Below are positions 1-8,504 of a DNA stretch of 64,000 nt, piece by piece; the stretch's first letter is position 1, and every line of letters begins with the position of its first letter. The position numbers and the translations under genes were made by a program. The stretch comes from Aeromonas encheleia (GTDB lineage: Bacteria; Pseudomonadota; Gammaproteobacteria; Enterobacterales; Aeromonadaceae): assembly GCF_900637545.1 (NCBI RefSeq), contig NZ_LR134376.1, positions 1,507,001 through 1,571,000 on the forward strand, given 5' to 3'. The notes below the pieces were generated by a model. It was not told where the DNA came from and searched no databases. It saw only the letters and a program-made list of their open reading frames with translations.

Positions 1-2141
1 TCGCCCCCATCAGCTGGGATCAGGCGTTCGACATCATGGCCGAGAAGTTCAAGGCCACCCTCAAAGAGAAGGGCCCGACCGCGGTCGGCATGTTCGGCTC
101 AGGCCAGTGGACCGTGTGGGAAGGCTACGCCGCCTCCAAGCTGATGAAGGCGGGCTTCCGCTCCAACAACCTGGATCCCAACGCCCGTCACTGCATGGCC
201 TCGGCCGTGGTCGGCTTCATGCGCACCTTCGGCATGGATGAGCCCATGGGCTGCTACGACGACATCGAGCAGGCCGACGCCTTCGTGCTGTGGGGCTCCA
301 ACATGGCCGAGATGCACCCCATCCTCTGGTCCCGGATGTCCGATCGCCGCCTCTCCAATCCGGACGTGCAGGTGCATGTGCTCTCCACCTTCGAGCATCG
401 CAGCTTCGAGTTGGCCGACAACGGCATGGTGTTCACCCCGCAGACCGATCTCGCGATCCTCAACTACGTCGCCAACTACATCATCCAGAACGACAAGGTG
501 AACTGGGAGTTCGTCAACAAGCACACCCAGTTCCGCAAGGGCGTCACCGACATCGGCTATGGCCTGCGTCCGACCAACCCGCTGCAGCAGCAGGCGAAGA
601 ACCCGGACAGCGGCGACTCCACCCCCATGAGCTTCGATGACTTCGCGAAATTCGTGGCGGACTACGACGTCGAGTCGGTCTCCAAGCTCTCCGGCGTCTC
701 CAAGGAGAAGCTGGAAAAACTGGCCCAGATCTATGCGGATCCGGCCAAGAAGGTGGTCTCCTACTGGACCATGGGCTTCAACCAGCACACCCGCGGCGTC
801 TGGGCCAACAACCTCTGCTACAACATCCACCTGCTGACCGGCAAGATCTCCACCCCGGGCAGCGGTCCCTTCTCCCTGACCGGCCAGCCTTCCGCCTGTG
901 GTACCGCGCGGGAAGTGGGCACCTTCGCCCACCGCCTGCCGGCCGACATGGTGGTGACCGAGCCCAAGCACCGCGCCATCGCCGAGAAGATCTGGAAGCT
1001 GCCGGAAGGCACCATCCCGGACAAGGTGGGTTACCACGCCGTGCTGCAGAGCCGCATGCTCAAGGATGGCAAGCTCAACGCCTACTGGGTGATGTGCAAC
1101 AACAACATGCAGGCCGGCCCGAACATGAACGAGGAGGGGCTGCCCGGTTATCGCAACCCGGCCAACTTCATCGTGGTGTCCGACCCTTACCCGACCGTCA
1201 CTGCGCAAGCGGCGGACCTTATCCTGCCCACCGCCATGTGGGTGGAGAAGGAGGGCGCTTACGGCAACGCCGAGCGTCGCACCCAGTTCTGGCACCAGCA
1301 GGTCAAGGCGCCGGAAGGGGCCAAGTCCGATCTGTGGCAGCTGATGGAGTTCGCCAAACGCTTCACCGTGGAAGAGGTGTGGCCGGCCGAGCTTATCGCC
1401 AAGATGCCGGAAGTGAAGGGCAAGACCCTCTATGAGGTGCTCTACCGCAACGGTCAGGTCGATCAGTTCCCGAAAGAGCAGAGCAAGGGAGCACTGAACG
1501 ACGAGGCCGACCACTTCGGCTTCTACGTGCAGAAGGGCCTGTTCGAGGAGTACGCCAGCTTCGGCCGTGGCCATGGTCACGATCTGGCCCCCTTCGATCA
1601 GTATCACGAGGCCCGCGGCCTGCGCTGGCCCGTGGTGGACGGCAAGGAGACCCTGTGGCGCTATCGCGAAGGCTTCGATCCTTATGTGAAGGCGGGCGAG
1701 GGGGTGCGTTTCTACGGCAAGCCTGACGGCAAGGCGGTGATCTTCGCGCTGCCCTATGAGCCGGCCGCCGAGTCGCCTGACAAGGAATACGACATGTGGC
1801 TCTCCACCGGCCGCGTGCTGGAGCACTGGCACACCGGCACCATGACCCGCCGCGTGCCCGAGCTCTATCGCGCCTTCCCGGATGCGGTGCTGTTCATGCA
1901 CCCGGAAGATGCCAAGGCCCGTGGCGTGCGCCGTGGCGAAGAGGTGATCGTCGCCTCCCGCCGGGGCGAGGTGAAGACCCGGGTCGAGACCCGCGGCCGC
2001 AACCGTCCGCCCAAAGGCCTGGTATTCATGCCCTTCTTCGATGCGAGCCAGCTGGTCAACAAGCTGACCCTGGACGCCACGGATCCGCTCTCCAAGGAGA
2101 CGGATTACAAGAAGTGCGCCGTCAAGGTCATGAAGGCGTAA
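1..2141 (+). CDS. napA: Periplasmic nitrate reductase, catalytic subunit (5' end outside window)
   Basis: Molybdenum bis-MGD subunit that reduces nitrate to nitrite in the periplasm, fed by NapB/NapC. The frame is open from base 3 without a start and gives 712 residues to the TAA; the family has about 830, so roughly 117 N-terminal residues (Tat signal, [4Fe-4S] cysteines) lie upstream. Seen: NARHCMAS at about 181-204, whose Cys matches the Mo-ligand position of Nap[14 protein letters not shown] in the cofactor region; and the C-terminal molybdopterin-dinucleotide-binding domain with [14 protein letters not shown] near 1820. It is followed after 15 bp by napG, in the order A-G-H-B-C. napF/napD and the operon promoter would be upstream and cannot be judged. 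Confidence 0.97.
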   Translation, partial: APISWDQAFDIMAEKFKATLKEKGPTAVGMFGSGQWTVWEGYAASKLMKAGFRSNNLDPNARHCMASAVVGFMRTFGMDEPMGCYDDIEQADAFVLWGSNMAEMHPILWSRMSDRRLSNPDVQVHVLSTFEHRSFELADNGMVFTPQTDLAILNYVANYIIQNDKVNWEFVNKHTQFRKGVTDIGYGLRPTNPLQQQAKNPDSGDSTPMSFDDFAKFVADYDVESVSKLSGVSKEKLEKLAQIYADPAKKVVSYWTMGFNQHTRGVWANNLCYNIHLLTGKISTPGSGPFSLTGQPSACGTAREVGTFAHRLPADMVVTEPKHRAIAEKIWKLPEGTIPDKVGYHAVLQSRMLKDGKLNAYWVMCNNNMQAGPNMNEEGLPGYRNPANFIVVSDPYPTVTAQAADLILPTAMWVEKEGAYGNAERRTQFWHQQVKAPEGAKSDLWQLMEFAKRFTVEEVWPAELIAKMPEVKGKTLYEVLYRNGQVDQFPKEQSKGALNDEADHFGFYVQKGLFEEYASFGRGHGHDLAPFDQYHEARGLRWPVVDGKETLWRYREGFDPYVKAGEGVRFYGKPDGKAVIFALPYEPAAESPDKEYDMWLSTGRVLEHWHTGTMTRRVPELYRAFPDAVLFMHPEDAKARGVRRGEEVIVASRRGEVKTRVETRGRNRPPKGLVFMPFFDASQLVNKLTLDATDPLSKETDYKKCAVKVMKA

Positions 2142-2156
2142 GGCGAGGCCCGGGGG

Positions 2157-2891
2157 ATGAGTCGCAGCCGTCGCCAGTTCCTGGCCGACCTTGCCAAGGG
2201 GGCCTGCTCCGTGGGCCTGCTTGGCGCAGGGCTCGGCGGGGTGGCCCGGCAGCAGGCGCAGGCTGTGCCCGCCCAGGCACTGCGGCCGCCTGCGGCCCTG
2301 GACGAGGCGGAGTTCCTCGGCGCCTGTGTGCGCTGCGGGCTCTGCGTCGAGGCTTGTCCCTACGACACCCTCAAGCTCGCCAGGCTGCTGGAGCCGGTGA
2401 CCACCGGCACCCCCTATTTCGAGGCGCGCGCCGTGCCGTGCGAGATGTGTGACGACATCCCCTGCGTGGTGGCCTGTCCGAGCGGGGCGCTGGATCCGGC
2501 CATGACCGACATCGATCAGGCGCGGATGGGGGTGGCGGTGCTCATCGACCATGAGACCTGCCTCAACTATCTGGGCCTGCGCTGCGATGTCTGTTACCGG
2601 GTCTGCCCGCTCATCGATCAGGCGATCACGCTCGAACTGGTGCGCAACCCGCGCACCGGCAAGCACGCCATGTTTCTGCCCACAGTGCACAGCGACAGCT
2701 GTACCGGCTGCGGCAAGTGTGAGCATGCCTGCGTGCTGGAGACGGCGGCGATCAAGGTGGTGCCCCACCGGCTCGCCAAGGGGGAGCTCGGCCATCACTA
2801 CCGGCTCGGCTGGGAAGAGAAGCAGAAGGCGGGCAAGTCGCTCATCGGTGAGCGCCTCACCCTGCCGACCCGCAAACCGGAGGGGCTATGA
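2157..2891 (+). CDS. napG: Ferredoxin-type protein NapG
   Basis: Periplasmic iron-sulfur protein that works with NapH to pass quinol electrons toward the nitrate reductase. The 244-residue product begins with a twin-arginine signal (SRRQFL at residues 4-9, then a hydrophobic stretch ending near the QAQA at about 33-36). Four cysteine clusters for [4Fe-4S] centres follow: [35 protein letters not shown] and [11 protein letters not shown]. The ATG lies 15 bp after napA and the stop overlaps the napH start as ATGA, indicating translational coupling. Size and cluster spacing are usual for NapG. Confidence 0.95.
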   Translation: MSRSRRQFLADLAKGACSVGLLGAGLGGVARQQAQAVPAQALRPPAALDEAEFLGACVRCGLCVEACPYDTLKLARLLEPVTTGTPYFEARAVPCEMCDDIPCVVACPSGALDPAMTDIDQARMGVAVLIDHETCLNYLGLRCDVCYRVCPLIDQAITLELVRNPRTGKHAMFLPTVHSDSCTGCGKCEHACVLETAAIKVVPHRLAKGELGHHYRLGWEEKQKAGKSLIGERLTLPTRKPEGL

Positions 2892-3763
2892 GCCGCTATC
2901 CGGGGCAAGAGGCGAGGGTGCGGCTCGGCTGGTGGCGATCACACCGCTTCCTGCTGCTGCGCCGTCTGACCCAGTTCGGCGTGCTGGGGCTCTTCCTGTT
3001 GGGGCCACTGGCGGGGATCTGGATCCTCAAGGGCAACCTCTCGAGCTCTTTATTGCTGGAGAGGGTGCCGCTGACGGATCCGCTCACCCTGTTGCAGTCG
3101 GTCGCGGCGGGTCACTGGCCGGTCGCCACCCTGTGGCTCGGCGCGGCCATAGTGCTGCTGGGGTACTGGCTGGTCGGGGGGCGGCTGTTCTGCTCCTGGG
3201 TCTGCCCGGTCAACCTCATCACGGATGCGGCGGCCTGGCTGCGGGCCCGGCTCGGTCTCAAGGGCAACGGTCAGTTCGACCGCAACACGCGCTACTGGCT
3301 GCTGGCCATGGTGCTGCTGGCTCCGGCCATCACGGGCGTGCTGGTGTGGGAGCTGGTCAACCCGGTGTCGCTGGCCCTGCGCGGTCTGCTGTTTGGCATG
3401 GGGGCGGGCTGGGGCTTGCTGGTGGCCCTGTTCCTGTTCGATCTGTTGGTGGTGGAGCGAGGCTGGTGTGGCCATCTCTGCCCGGTGGGGGCCTTCTATG
3501 CCCTGCTCAACCGGGTCGGGTTCATCAAGATTTCTGCCAAAGGGCGTGAGCGTTGCAGCAACTGCATGGATTGTTATGCGGTCTGCCCCGAGCGTCCCAT
3601 CCTGCGCGGCCCGGTCCACGGTGCCAGGCGCGGTCACGGGCCCTTGATTGTGGCTCAGGAGTGCACTAACTGCGGCCGTTGCATCGATGTCTGCGCGGAG
3701 CAAGTTTTCGAAATCACAGTAGGTTTTGCCGTCAAGGCAGAGAAAACGTCGGAGAACACATAA
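2888..3763 (+). CDS. napH: Quinol dehydrogenase membrane component NapH
   Basis: Inner-membrane polyferredoxin taking electrons from the quinol pool to NapG/NapC. The 291-residue protein has several membrane segments (first at about residues 27-48, others near 78-98, 140-160 and 170-190). FCSWVCP (101-107) and a GHLCPVGAF motif lie between them, and two C-terminal [4Fe-4S] ferredoxin motifs ([12 protein letters not shown] and [11 protein letters not shown]) are cytoplasmic in the family. It overlaps napG by 4 nt and napB by 1 nt (TAATG), so G-H-B are tightly coupled. Confidence 0.95.
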   Translation: MSRYPGQEARVRLGWWRSHRFLLLRRLTQFGVLGLFLLGPLAGIWILKGNLSSSLLLERVPLTDPLTLLQSVAAGHWPVATLWLGAAIVLLGYWLVGGRLFCSWVCPVNLITDAAAWLRARLGLKGNGQFDRNTRYWLLAMVLLAPAITGVLVWELVNPVSLALRGLLFGMGAGWGLLVALFLFDLLVVERGWCGHLCPVGAFYALLNRVGFIKISAKGRERCSNCMDCYAVCPERPILRGPVHGARRGHGPLIVAQECTNCGRCIDVCAEQVFEITVGFAVKAEKTSENT

Positions 3764-4218
3764 TGAAAAAGCTGATTGGAGCAATGCTGGCCTGCCTGAT
3801 GGCGGGTTCCTTGATGGCGGCAGTCCCCGAGATCACCAACAGCACGGGAGGCATCAAGTCGGAGCGAGGCAGCACGGATCTCGCGATCGAGGCCGAGGCC
3901 GCCCCGCTCAAGAACTATCGCAAGGATGGCGACATCTACGATCGTCAGTACATGCATCAGCCCCCGCTGATCCCGCACGATACCCGTAACTACGAGGTGG
4001 ACAACAAGGTCAACAAGTGTCTGGCCTGTCACAGCTTCAAGAACGCCAGTGCCATGAAGGCTCCCAAGATCAGCCCGACTCACTTCGAGACCCGTGACGG
4101 CCTGACCCTGGGTGAAGTCTCCCCCCGTCGCTACTTCTGTCTGCAGTGCCACGTGCCGCAAGCGGATGCCAAGCCGCTGGTGGAGAATACTTTCAAGCCG
4201 GTCGAAGCCCTGAACTAA
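3763..4218 (+). CDS. napB: Periplasmic diheme cytochrome c subunit NapB
   Basis: Small electron-transfer subunit that passes electrons from NapC to NapA. I choose the ATG at 3763, sharing one base with the napH stop, because it is directly followed by a signal peptide (KK, hydrophobic core, cleavage near SLMAA) giving 151 residues; the frame is open further upstream to 3679 but that part overlaps napH. Two heme-binding motifs are present: CLACH and CLQCH. The last codons and the following ribosome binding site are repeated 83 bp downstream (see the duplication at 4204-4369). Confidence 0.95.
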   Translation: MKKLIGAMLACLMAGSLMAAVPEITNSTGGIKSERGSTDLAIEAEAAPLKNYRKDGDIYDRQYMHQPPLIPHDTRNYEVDNKVNKCLACHSFKNASAMKAPKISPTHFETRDGLTLGEVSPRRYFCLQCHVPQADAKPLVENTFKPVEALN

Positions 4219-4369
4219 GGAGTCCATAGATGAAATTACCCGGCTTTGCGCAACATCTCTGGAACACTTTCAAGTTTCCCTTGAACGAAGCACCGAACTG
4301 AGGAATCCACAGATGAAATTACCTGGTTTTGTGCAGCGACTCTGGACCACCTTCAAGTCTCCCTCCAAG
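4204..4369 (+). repeat. 83-bp imperfect tandem duplication of the napB/napC junction
   Basis: Bases 4204-4286 and 4287-4369 align without gaps at an offset of 83; by hand count about 17 of 83 positions differ. Each unit contains the last napB codons with a stop (Glu-Ala-Leu-Asn versus Glu-Ala-Pro-Asn), a GGAGTCC/GGAATCC ribosome binding site, and the first codons of napC from ATGAAATTACC onward. Only the second copy continues into full napC. The divergence means either an old duplication or a junction joined from a diverged nap allele. Confidence 0.9.
4230..4301 (+). pseudogene. Vestigial napC 5' fragment (23 codons)
   Basis: An ATG with its own ribosome binding site (AAGGAG upstream) starts a 23-codon reading frame resembling the N terminus of Nap[18 protein letters not shown] versus [17 protein letters not shown] in the intact gene. 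After about 18 codons it runs into a copy of the napB tail and stops with TGA, 11 bp before the real napC ATG. It has no heme motif or membrane segment. If translated, it would bring ribosomes to the true napC start. I infer a remnant of a duplication rather than a functional gene; a coupling role is possible but unproven. Confidence 0.7.
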
Positions 4370-4903
4370 GCGGCCCTCTGGGTGCTGCTGATGATGGGTT
4401 TCTTCGGCGGCGTCATCTTCTGGGGGGGCTTCAACACCGCCATGGAGGCGTCCAACACCGAGAAGTTCTGTACCGGTTGCCACGAGATGAAGGACAACGT
4501 CTTCGTCGAGTACCGTGACACCATCCACTACGCGAACCGCTCCGGCGTGCGCGCCAGCTGCCCGGATTGCCATGTGCCCCACGAATGGACCTACAAGATC
4601 ATTCGCAAGGTGCAGGCCTCCAAGGAGCTGTGGGGCATGCTGACCGGCAAGGTGGACACCCGCGAGAAGTTCGAATCGCATCGGCGCGAGATGGCCGAGC
4701 GGGAGTGGCAACGGATGAAGGAGACGGATTCGAGGGAGTGTCGCAACTGCCACAACTTCGAATACATGGACTTCTCCCTGCAGGGACGGCGTGCCGCCAA
4801 GATGCACTCCACCAACCTGGCCAGCGGCGAGAGCACCTGCATCGACTGTCACAAGGGCATAGCGCACCAGCTGCCCGACATGACGGGGGTGAAGGGCTTC
4901 TAA
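4313..4903 (+). CDS. napC: Membrane-anchored tetraheme cytochrome c NapC
   Basis: Quinol dehydrogenase of the NapC/NirT family, passing electrons from the membrane quinol pool to NapB-NapA. The 196-residue protein has one N-terminal membrane anchor (about residues 19-40) and four CxxCH heme motifs: CTGCH, CPDCH, CRNCH and CIDCH. Length and motif spacing are normal for NapC. It is the last gene of the operon, with a strong terminator 8 bp after its stop. The duplicated 5' end just upstream is the unusual point. Confidence 0.96.
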   Translation: MKLPGFVQRLWTTFKSPSKAALWVLLMMGFFGGVIFWGGFNTAMEASNTEKFCTGCHEMKDNVFVEYRDTIHYANRSGVRASCPDCHVPHEWTYKIIRKVQASKELWGMLTGKVDTREKFESHRREMAEREWQRMKETDSRECRNCHNFEYMDFSLQGRRAAKMHSTNLASGESTCIDCHKGIAHQLPDMTGVKGF

Positions 4904-4910
4904 GGACGTG

Positions 4911-4950
4911 ACCACAGGGTCGGGCATGCCCGGCCCTGTGGTTTTTCATT
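4911..4950 (+). terminator. Rho-independent terminator of the nap operon
   Basis: ACCACAGGG (4911-4919) pairs with CCCTGTGGT (4934-4942), with an inner CGGGC/GCCCG stem, followed by TTTTTCATT. It lies 8 bp after the napC stop. Confidence 0.9.
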
Positions 4951-4989
4951 TTTATGGACTCGTTAATCCCATCTGCACGGCAACTTTTG

Positions 4990-5125
4990 ATAGAATCCGT
5001 GCGCGATAACGCGACCCCCGCCGTTTTCCCCTCTCACCAGCCGGCATGGCTTCGGCGGTATCTGGCCGGGTGGGGGCGTGTCATCCCTTCTCCTCTCGTG
5101 GTCAATGATTGACAGGAATTGCCCA
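4990..5125 (+). promoter_or_regulatory. Leader of moaBCDE with possible structured RNA
   Basis: The moaB upstream region can fold around CACCAGCCGGC (about 5036-5046) and GCCGGGTGGGG (about 5063-5073), 9 of 11 positions pairing with the loop between. Cofactor operons in this group can carry a molybdenum-cofactor-sensing RNA, but I cannot match its consensus by eye, so this is only a candidate structured leader. No clear promoter elements were assigned. Confidence 0.2.
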
Positions 5126-5632
5126 ATGGCACCCAAAAACAGCGAATTCATTCCTCTCCAGATCGCCGTACTGACGGTCTCCGACAGCCGCACCGCCACC
5201 GACGACAGCTCGGGGGATTATCTGGTGTCGGCCCTGACGCAGGCCGGTCATCAGCTGGCGGATCGGGCGCTGTGCGCCGACAATCTGTTCCGCGTGCGGG
5301 CCCAGGTAAGCCAGTGGATCGTCGATGAGGCGGTGCAGGTGGTGCTGATCAACGGTGGCACCGGCTTCAATGAACAGAACCGGGTACCTGAGGCGGTGGG
5401 CGTGCTGTTCGAGCGCACGGTACAGGGCTTTGGCGAGATGTTCCGCCAGCTCTCCTTTGCCGAGATAAAAGGTTCGGCTATGCAGAGCCGGGCGCTGGCG
5501 GGACTCGCCAACCGCACCCTCATCTGCTGCCTGCCCGGCTCCACCGGCGCCTGCCAGCTGGGCTGGGAGCAGCTCATTCGGGATCAGCTCGATGCCCGCA
5601 CCAGGCCCTGCAACTTTGTCTCCCACCTTTGA
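5126..5632 (+). CDS. moaB: Molybdenum cofactor biosynthesis protein B
   Basis: MoaB/MogA-fold protein that binds molybdopterin; in other bacteria the MogA branch adenylates molybdopterin, while the role of MoaB is less settled. The start is taken at ATG 5126, preceded by an AGGAA box at suitable spacing, giving 168 residues; the frame is open to 5078, but the extra residues do not resemble the family. Motifs: VLTVSDSRTATDDSSG near the N terminus, INGGTGFNEQNRVPEA (the GGTG substrate loop) and CLPGSTGACQLGWE near the C terminus. First gene of moaBCDE; moaA is not in the window. Confidence 0.93.
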   Translation: MAPKNSEFIPLQIAVLTVSDSRTATDDSSGDYLVSALTQAGHQLADRALCADNLFRVRAQVSQWIVDEAVQVVLINGGTGFNEQNRVPEAVGVLFERTVQGFGEMFRQLSFAEIKGSAMQSRALAGLANRTLICCLPGSTGACQLGWEQLIRDQLDARTRPCNFVSHL

Positions 5633-5654
5633 ACCCCACCCCTGAGGGAAAGTG

Positions 5655-6149
5655 ATGAACCTGACCCATCTCAATCAAAGCGGTGAGGCCCACATGGTGG
5701 ACGTGACCGACAAGCAGGTCACCGAAAGGGAGGCCCGCGCCGAAGCCTTCGTGACTATGGCGCCCGCCACCCTGGCCCTGATCCTGAGCGGCCAGCACCA
5801 CAAGGGCGACGTCTTTGCCACCGCCCGCATCGCCGGCATCATGGCGGCCAAGAAGACCGCCGACCTGATCCCGCTCTGCCATCCATTGGCACTCACCAAG
5901 GTGGAGGTAGAGATCGAAGCCCAGCCCGAGCACAATAGGGTGCATATCCGCACCCTCTGCAAGCTCTCGGGCAAGACAGGGGTGGAGATGGAAGCCCTGA
6001 CCGCCGCCTCGGTGGCGGCGCTCACCATCTACGACATGTGCAAGGCGGTGCAGAAGGACATGGTGATCGAGCAGCTGCGCCTGGTCGAGAAGAGGGGCGG
6101 CAAGTCCGGCCACTTCCAGCTGGCGCCGGATGCAGGAGAGAACGCATGA
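5655..6149 (+). CDS. moaC: Cyclic pyranopterin monophosphate synthase
   Basis: MoaC completes the first stage of molybdenum cofactor synthesis, converting the 3',8-cyclo-GTP intermediate made by MoaA into cyclic pyranopterin monophosphate. ATG 5655 is preferred over the GTG just upstream because of the GAGGGA ribosome binding site. The 164-residue product shows [35 protein letters not shown] and [10 protein letters not shown], which carry the conserved active-site His, Glu, Asp and Lys of the family. The stop overlaps the moaD start as ATGA. Confidence 0.96.
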   Translation: MNLTHLNQSGEAHMVDVTDKQVTEREARAEAFVTMAPATLALILSGQHHKGDVFATARIAGIMAAKKTADLIPLCHPLALTKVEVEIEAQPEHNRVHIRTLCKLSGKTGVEMEALTAASVAALTIYDMCKAVQKDMVIEQLRLVEKRGGKSGHFQLAPDAGENA

Positions 6150-6391
6150 TCAAGGTACTGTTCTTCGCCCAGGTGCGGGAGCTGGTCGGTTGCGACGAGC
6201 TGAGCCTGCCCAGCGACTACGCCACGGCCGAACAACTGCGCGTGGCCCTGTGCGAGCGCGGCGACAAGTGGGCACTGGCGCTGGAAGCGGGCAAGCTGCT
6301 GGTGGCGGTCAACCAGACCCTGGTGCCCCTCGATACGGTACTGACCGATGGCGACGAGGTGGCCTTCTTCCCCCCCGTGACTGGAGGCTGA
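6146..6391 (+). CDS. moaD: Molybdopterin synthase sulfur carrier subunit
   Basis: Ubiquitin-like small subunit of molybdopterin synthase. Its C-terminal Gly-Gly is adenylated by MoeB and thiocarboxylated, then donates sulfur within the MoaD-MoaE complex. The 81-residue product starts at ATG 6146 (overlapping moaC by 4 nt, GGAGAG box upstream) and ends FFPPVTGG, the expected tail. A longer open frame upstream overlaps moaC and is not used. MoeB is encoded about 6.5 kb downstream on the other strand. Confidence 0.95.
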   Translation: MIKVLFFAQVRELVGCDELSLPSDYATAEQLRVALCERGDKWALALEAGKLLVAVNQTLVPLDTVLTDGDEVAFFPPVTGG

Positions 6392-6395
6392 GCCC

Positions 6396-6872
6396 ATGTC
6401 CCACGAGATGCCCACTGATTTGACCGATCGCATCCTGGTGCAGCGGGCCGACTTCTCCCTCGGTGACGAATACCAGCGGCTCGCCGCCCGTCACGACACG
6501 GGCGCCATCGTCACCTTCGTCGGCAAGGTGCGCGACTTCAATCAGGGGGAGCAGGTCAAGGGGCTGGCCCTCGAGCACTACCCCGGCATGACCGAGAAGG
6601 CGCTGGCCGATATCGTCGCCCAGGCGCGCAGCCGTTGGCCGCTGCAGGAGTGCACCCTGATCCACCGCATCGGTGAGCTGCTGCTCGGCGATCAGATAGT
6701 GCTGGTGGCGGTGAGCAGCGCCCACCGGGATGCAGCCTTCGAGGCCTGCCACTTCATCATGGATTTCTTGAAGACAAGGGCGCCGTTCTGGAAGAAAGAG
6801 CTGACCGCCGAGGGCATAACGCGCTGGGTCGAGGCCAAGCAGAGCGATGACGACGCCGCGGCTCGCTGGTGA
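6396..6872 (+). CDS. moaE: Molybdopterin synthase catalytic subunit
   Basis: Large subunit of molybdopterin synthase; it inserts two sulfurs into cyclic pyranopterin monophosphate with MoaD. The 158-residue protein shows GAIVTFVGKVRDFN, LEHYPGMTEKAL, HRIGELLLGDQ and the C-terminal KTRAPFWKKE stretch containing conserved basic active-site residues. It starts 4 bp after moaD and closes the moaBCDE unit. No strong terminator follows; a 113-bp gap leads to modA. Confidence 0.95.
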   Translation: MSHEMPTDLTDRILVQRADFSLGDEYQRLAARHDTGAIVTFVGKVRDFNQGEQVKGLALEHYPGMTEKALADIVAQARSRWPLQECTLIHRIGELLLGDQIVLVAVSSAHRDAAFEACHFIMDFLKTRAPFWKKELTAEGITRWVEAKQSDDDAAARW

Positions 6873-6985
6873 ATAGACGCTGATAAGGCGCACGCTGATA
6901 TTGAGGGAGTGAGCCCCGCGAAGGGATTGCCCCATTTTCGGGCCCGGCAGAACCAGGCCCTCGGTGTAATGACAGGAGTAAGGGA

Positions 6986-7714
6986 ATGAAGCAGCTGTTA
7001 TCCGTGTTGTTGGTGGGCGCCTGCGCCTGCGCGCTGCACAGCGGTGCCGTGCAGGCCGACGAGGTCACGGTCGCCGTGGCCGCCAACTTCAAGGGCACCA
7101 TAGAGCGCATCGGCAAGGAGTTCACCGCCAAGACCGGCCATAGCGTCGTCATCAGCTCGGCGGCCACCGGGGTGCTCTACACCCAGATAAGCCACGGTGC
7201 CCCCTTCGATCTCTTCCTCTCCGCCGACGTCAGCACCCCCGAGAAGCTGGAGAAAGAAGGCAAGGGCAGCGAGCGCTTCACCTACGCCATCGGCCAGCTG
7301 GGTCTGTGGAAGAAGGGTGGCCCGGCCCCCGATGAAGCCACTCTGCGCGGCTGGAAGGGCAACCTCGCCATCGCCAACCCGCGCACCGCCCCCTACGGCG
7401 CCGCCGCCATGGCGACCCTGGAGCAGCTCAAGATCGATCCCAAGCAGTATCGCCTGCTGACCGGTGCCAACATAGGCCAGACCTGGCAGTTTGTGGACAC
7501 AGGCAACGCCGAGCTGGGCTTCGTCGCCTGGGCCAACCTGGTGGAGGCGGGCAAGACCGGCGAAGCCTGGGCGGTGCCGAACCAGCTCTACCCGGCCATC
7601 GAGCAGCAGGGGCTGGTGCTGAAGAAAGGGGAAGCGGTCGATGCCCTGGTGGCCTGGCTCAAGGGCCCGGGCCAGAGCACCATCAAGGACGCGGGTTATG
7701 CCCTGCCGCAATGA
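6986..7714 (+). CDS. modA: Molybdate ABC transporter periplasmic binding protein
   Basis: Binds molybdate (or tungstate) in the periplasm and delivers it to ModBC. The 242-residue protein has a signal peptide cleaved near VQADE (about residue 24). The mature N terminus VTVAVAANFKGTIE, the SSAATGVLYTQISHGAPFDLFLSAD segment (split here as SSAATGVLY and FDLFLSAD) and NPRTAPYGAA are typical of ModA anion-binding loops. Start ATG 6986 has an AGGAGT box. The upstream gap contains two copies of ACGCTGATA 18 bp apart (near 6887 and 6905), of unknown meaning; no clear ModE box was seen. Confidence 0.95.
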   Translation: MKQLLSVLLVGACACALHSGAVQADEVTVAVAANFKGTIERIGKEFTAKTGHSVVISSAATGVLYTQISHGAPFDLFLSADVSTPEKLEKEGKGSERFTYAIGQLGLWKKGGPAPDEATLRGWKGNLAIANPRTAPYGAAAMATLEQLKIDPKQYRLLTGANIGQTWQFVDTGNAELGFVAWANLVEAGKTGEAWAVPNQLYPAIEQQGLVLKKGEAVDALVAWLKGPGQSTIKDAGYALPQ

Positions 7715-7740
7715 TGGCCTGAGCGCTAATTCCGCATGAT

Positions 7741-7772
7741 GAGTGGCCGGCCTCTGGGCCGGCCACTCTTTG
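7741..7772 (+). terminator. Strong hairpin between modA and modB
   Basis: GAGTGGCCGGCC (7741-7752) is the exact complement of GGCCGGCCACTC (7757-7768), with a TCTG loop and only a short T stretch after it. It resembles an attenuating terminator or an mRNA-processing and stabilising hairpin that could keep modA expression above modBC, as is common for binding proteins. Confidence 0.7.
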
Positions 7773-7774
7773 CT

Positions 7775-7831
7775 ATGAGGATGCAAGACATGTTGTTGCT
7801 CGAACCTGGCCGGGGCCTTGACCATGAGTGA
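7775..7831 (+). other. 18-codon small ORF overlapping the modB start
   Basis: ATG 7775 opens an 18-codon frame that ends at TGA 7829-7831, covering the modB ATG at 7824. Two further in-frame ATGs lie at 7781 and 7790. It starts directly after the modA/modB hairpin. No known peptide is recognised; if translated it could couple ribosomes to modB. Chance occurrence is quite possible. Confidence 0.3.
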
Positions 7832-8504
7832 GGGAGATCTGCTGGCCGTCTGGCTGACCCTGAAGCTGGCCGGCAGCACCACCGGCATTCTGCTGCTGCT
7901 GTCACCGCCGCTGGCCTGGTGGCTGTCTCGCAGCCAGCACCGGCTGCGGCCGCTGGTGGAGGCGCTGGTGGCGTTGCCGCTGGTGCTGCCGCCGACGGTG
8001 CTCGGCTTCTATCTGTTGCTCGCCTTCTCCCCCTCCTACGGCTTCGGTGCCTGGTGGAAGGAGACCTTCGGCGCCCCCCTTGCCTTCAGTTTCCTCGGCC
8101 TGCTGTTTGCCTCCATCCTCTATTCGCTGCCCTTCGTGGTGCAGCCGCTCACCTCCGCCTTCGTCAACATGGGCAGCAAAGAACTTGAGGCGGCCGCCAC
8201 CCTGGGGCTGGGGCCCCTCGAGCGCTTCTTCCACATCATCTTGCCGATGACGCTGCCGAGCTTCGTGATGGCGGCGGCGCTGGGCTTTGCCCATACCCTC
8301 GGGGAGTTCGGGGTGGTGCTGATGATAGGGGGCAACATCCCGGGGGAGACCCAGGTGCTCTCCATCGCCCTGTTCGATCACGTGGAGGCCATGGATTATC
8401 AAAATGCCCACACTCTGGCCGGCGGCCTGATGGGCTTCTCCCTCGTCATGCTGGTGCTGGTCTACGGCGTCTTGCAGCGTCGGCAACGGAGGCTGTTCGG
8501 ATGA
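7824..8504 (+). CDS. modB: Molybdate ABC transporter permease
   Basis: Inner-membrane permease of the molybdate importer. The start is set at ATG 7824 (226 residues, close to the usual 229) rather than the TTG two codons before. About five membrane segments are visible, including residues near 10-32, 45-70 and 85-110. The permease coupling loop reads MGSKELEAAATLGLGPLERFFHIILP (shown here by its key part EAAATLGLG), the EAA motif that contacts the ATPase. ATGA overlap with modC. Confidence 0.95.
   Translation: MSEGDLLAVWLTLKLAGSTTGILLLLSPPLAWWLSRSQHRLRPLVEALVALPLVLPPTVLGFYLLLAFSPSYGFGAWWKETFGAPLAFSFLGLLFASILYSLPFVVQPLTSAFVNMGSKELEAAATLGLGPLERFFHIILPMTLPSFVMAAALGFAHTLGEFGVVLMIGGNIPGETQVLSIALFDHVEAMDYQNAHTLAGGLMGFSLVMLVLVYGVLQRRQRRLFG

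Noticed and set aside
99-2798. 899-codon open frame on the minus strand opposite napA/napG
   Set aside because: Mirror of strongly coding, GC-rich plus-strand genes; His/Gly/Leu-rich translation with no domain; napA/napG identities are certain.
4990-5125. Molybdenum-cofactor riboswitch upstream of moaB
   Set aside because: A hairpin exists but I could not match the known RNA consensus; a covariance-model search would decide. Left only as a low-confidence structured leader.
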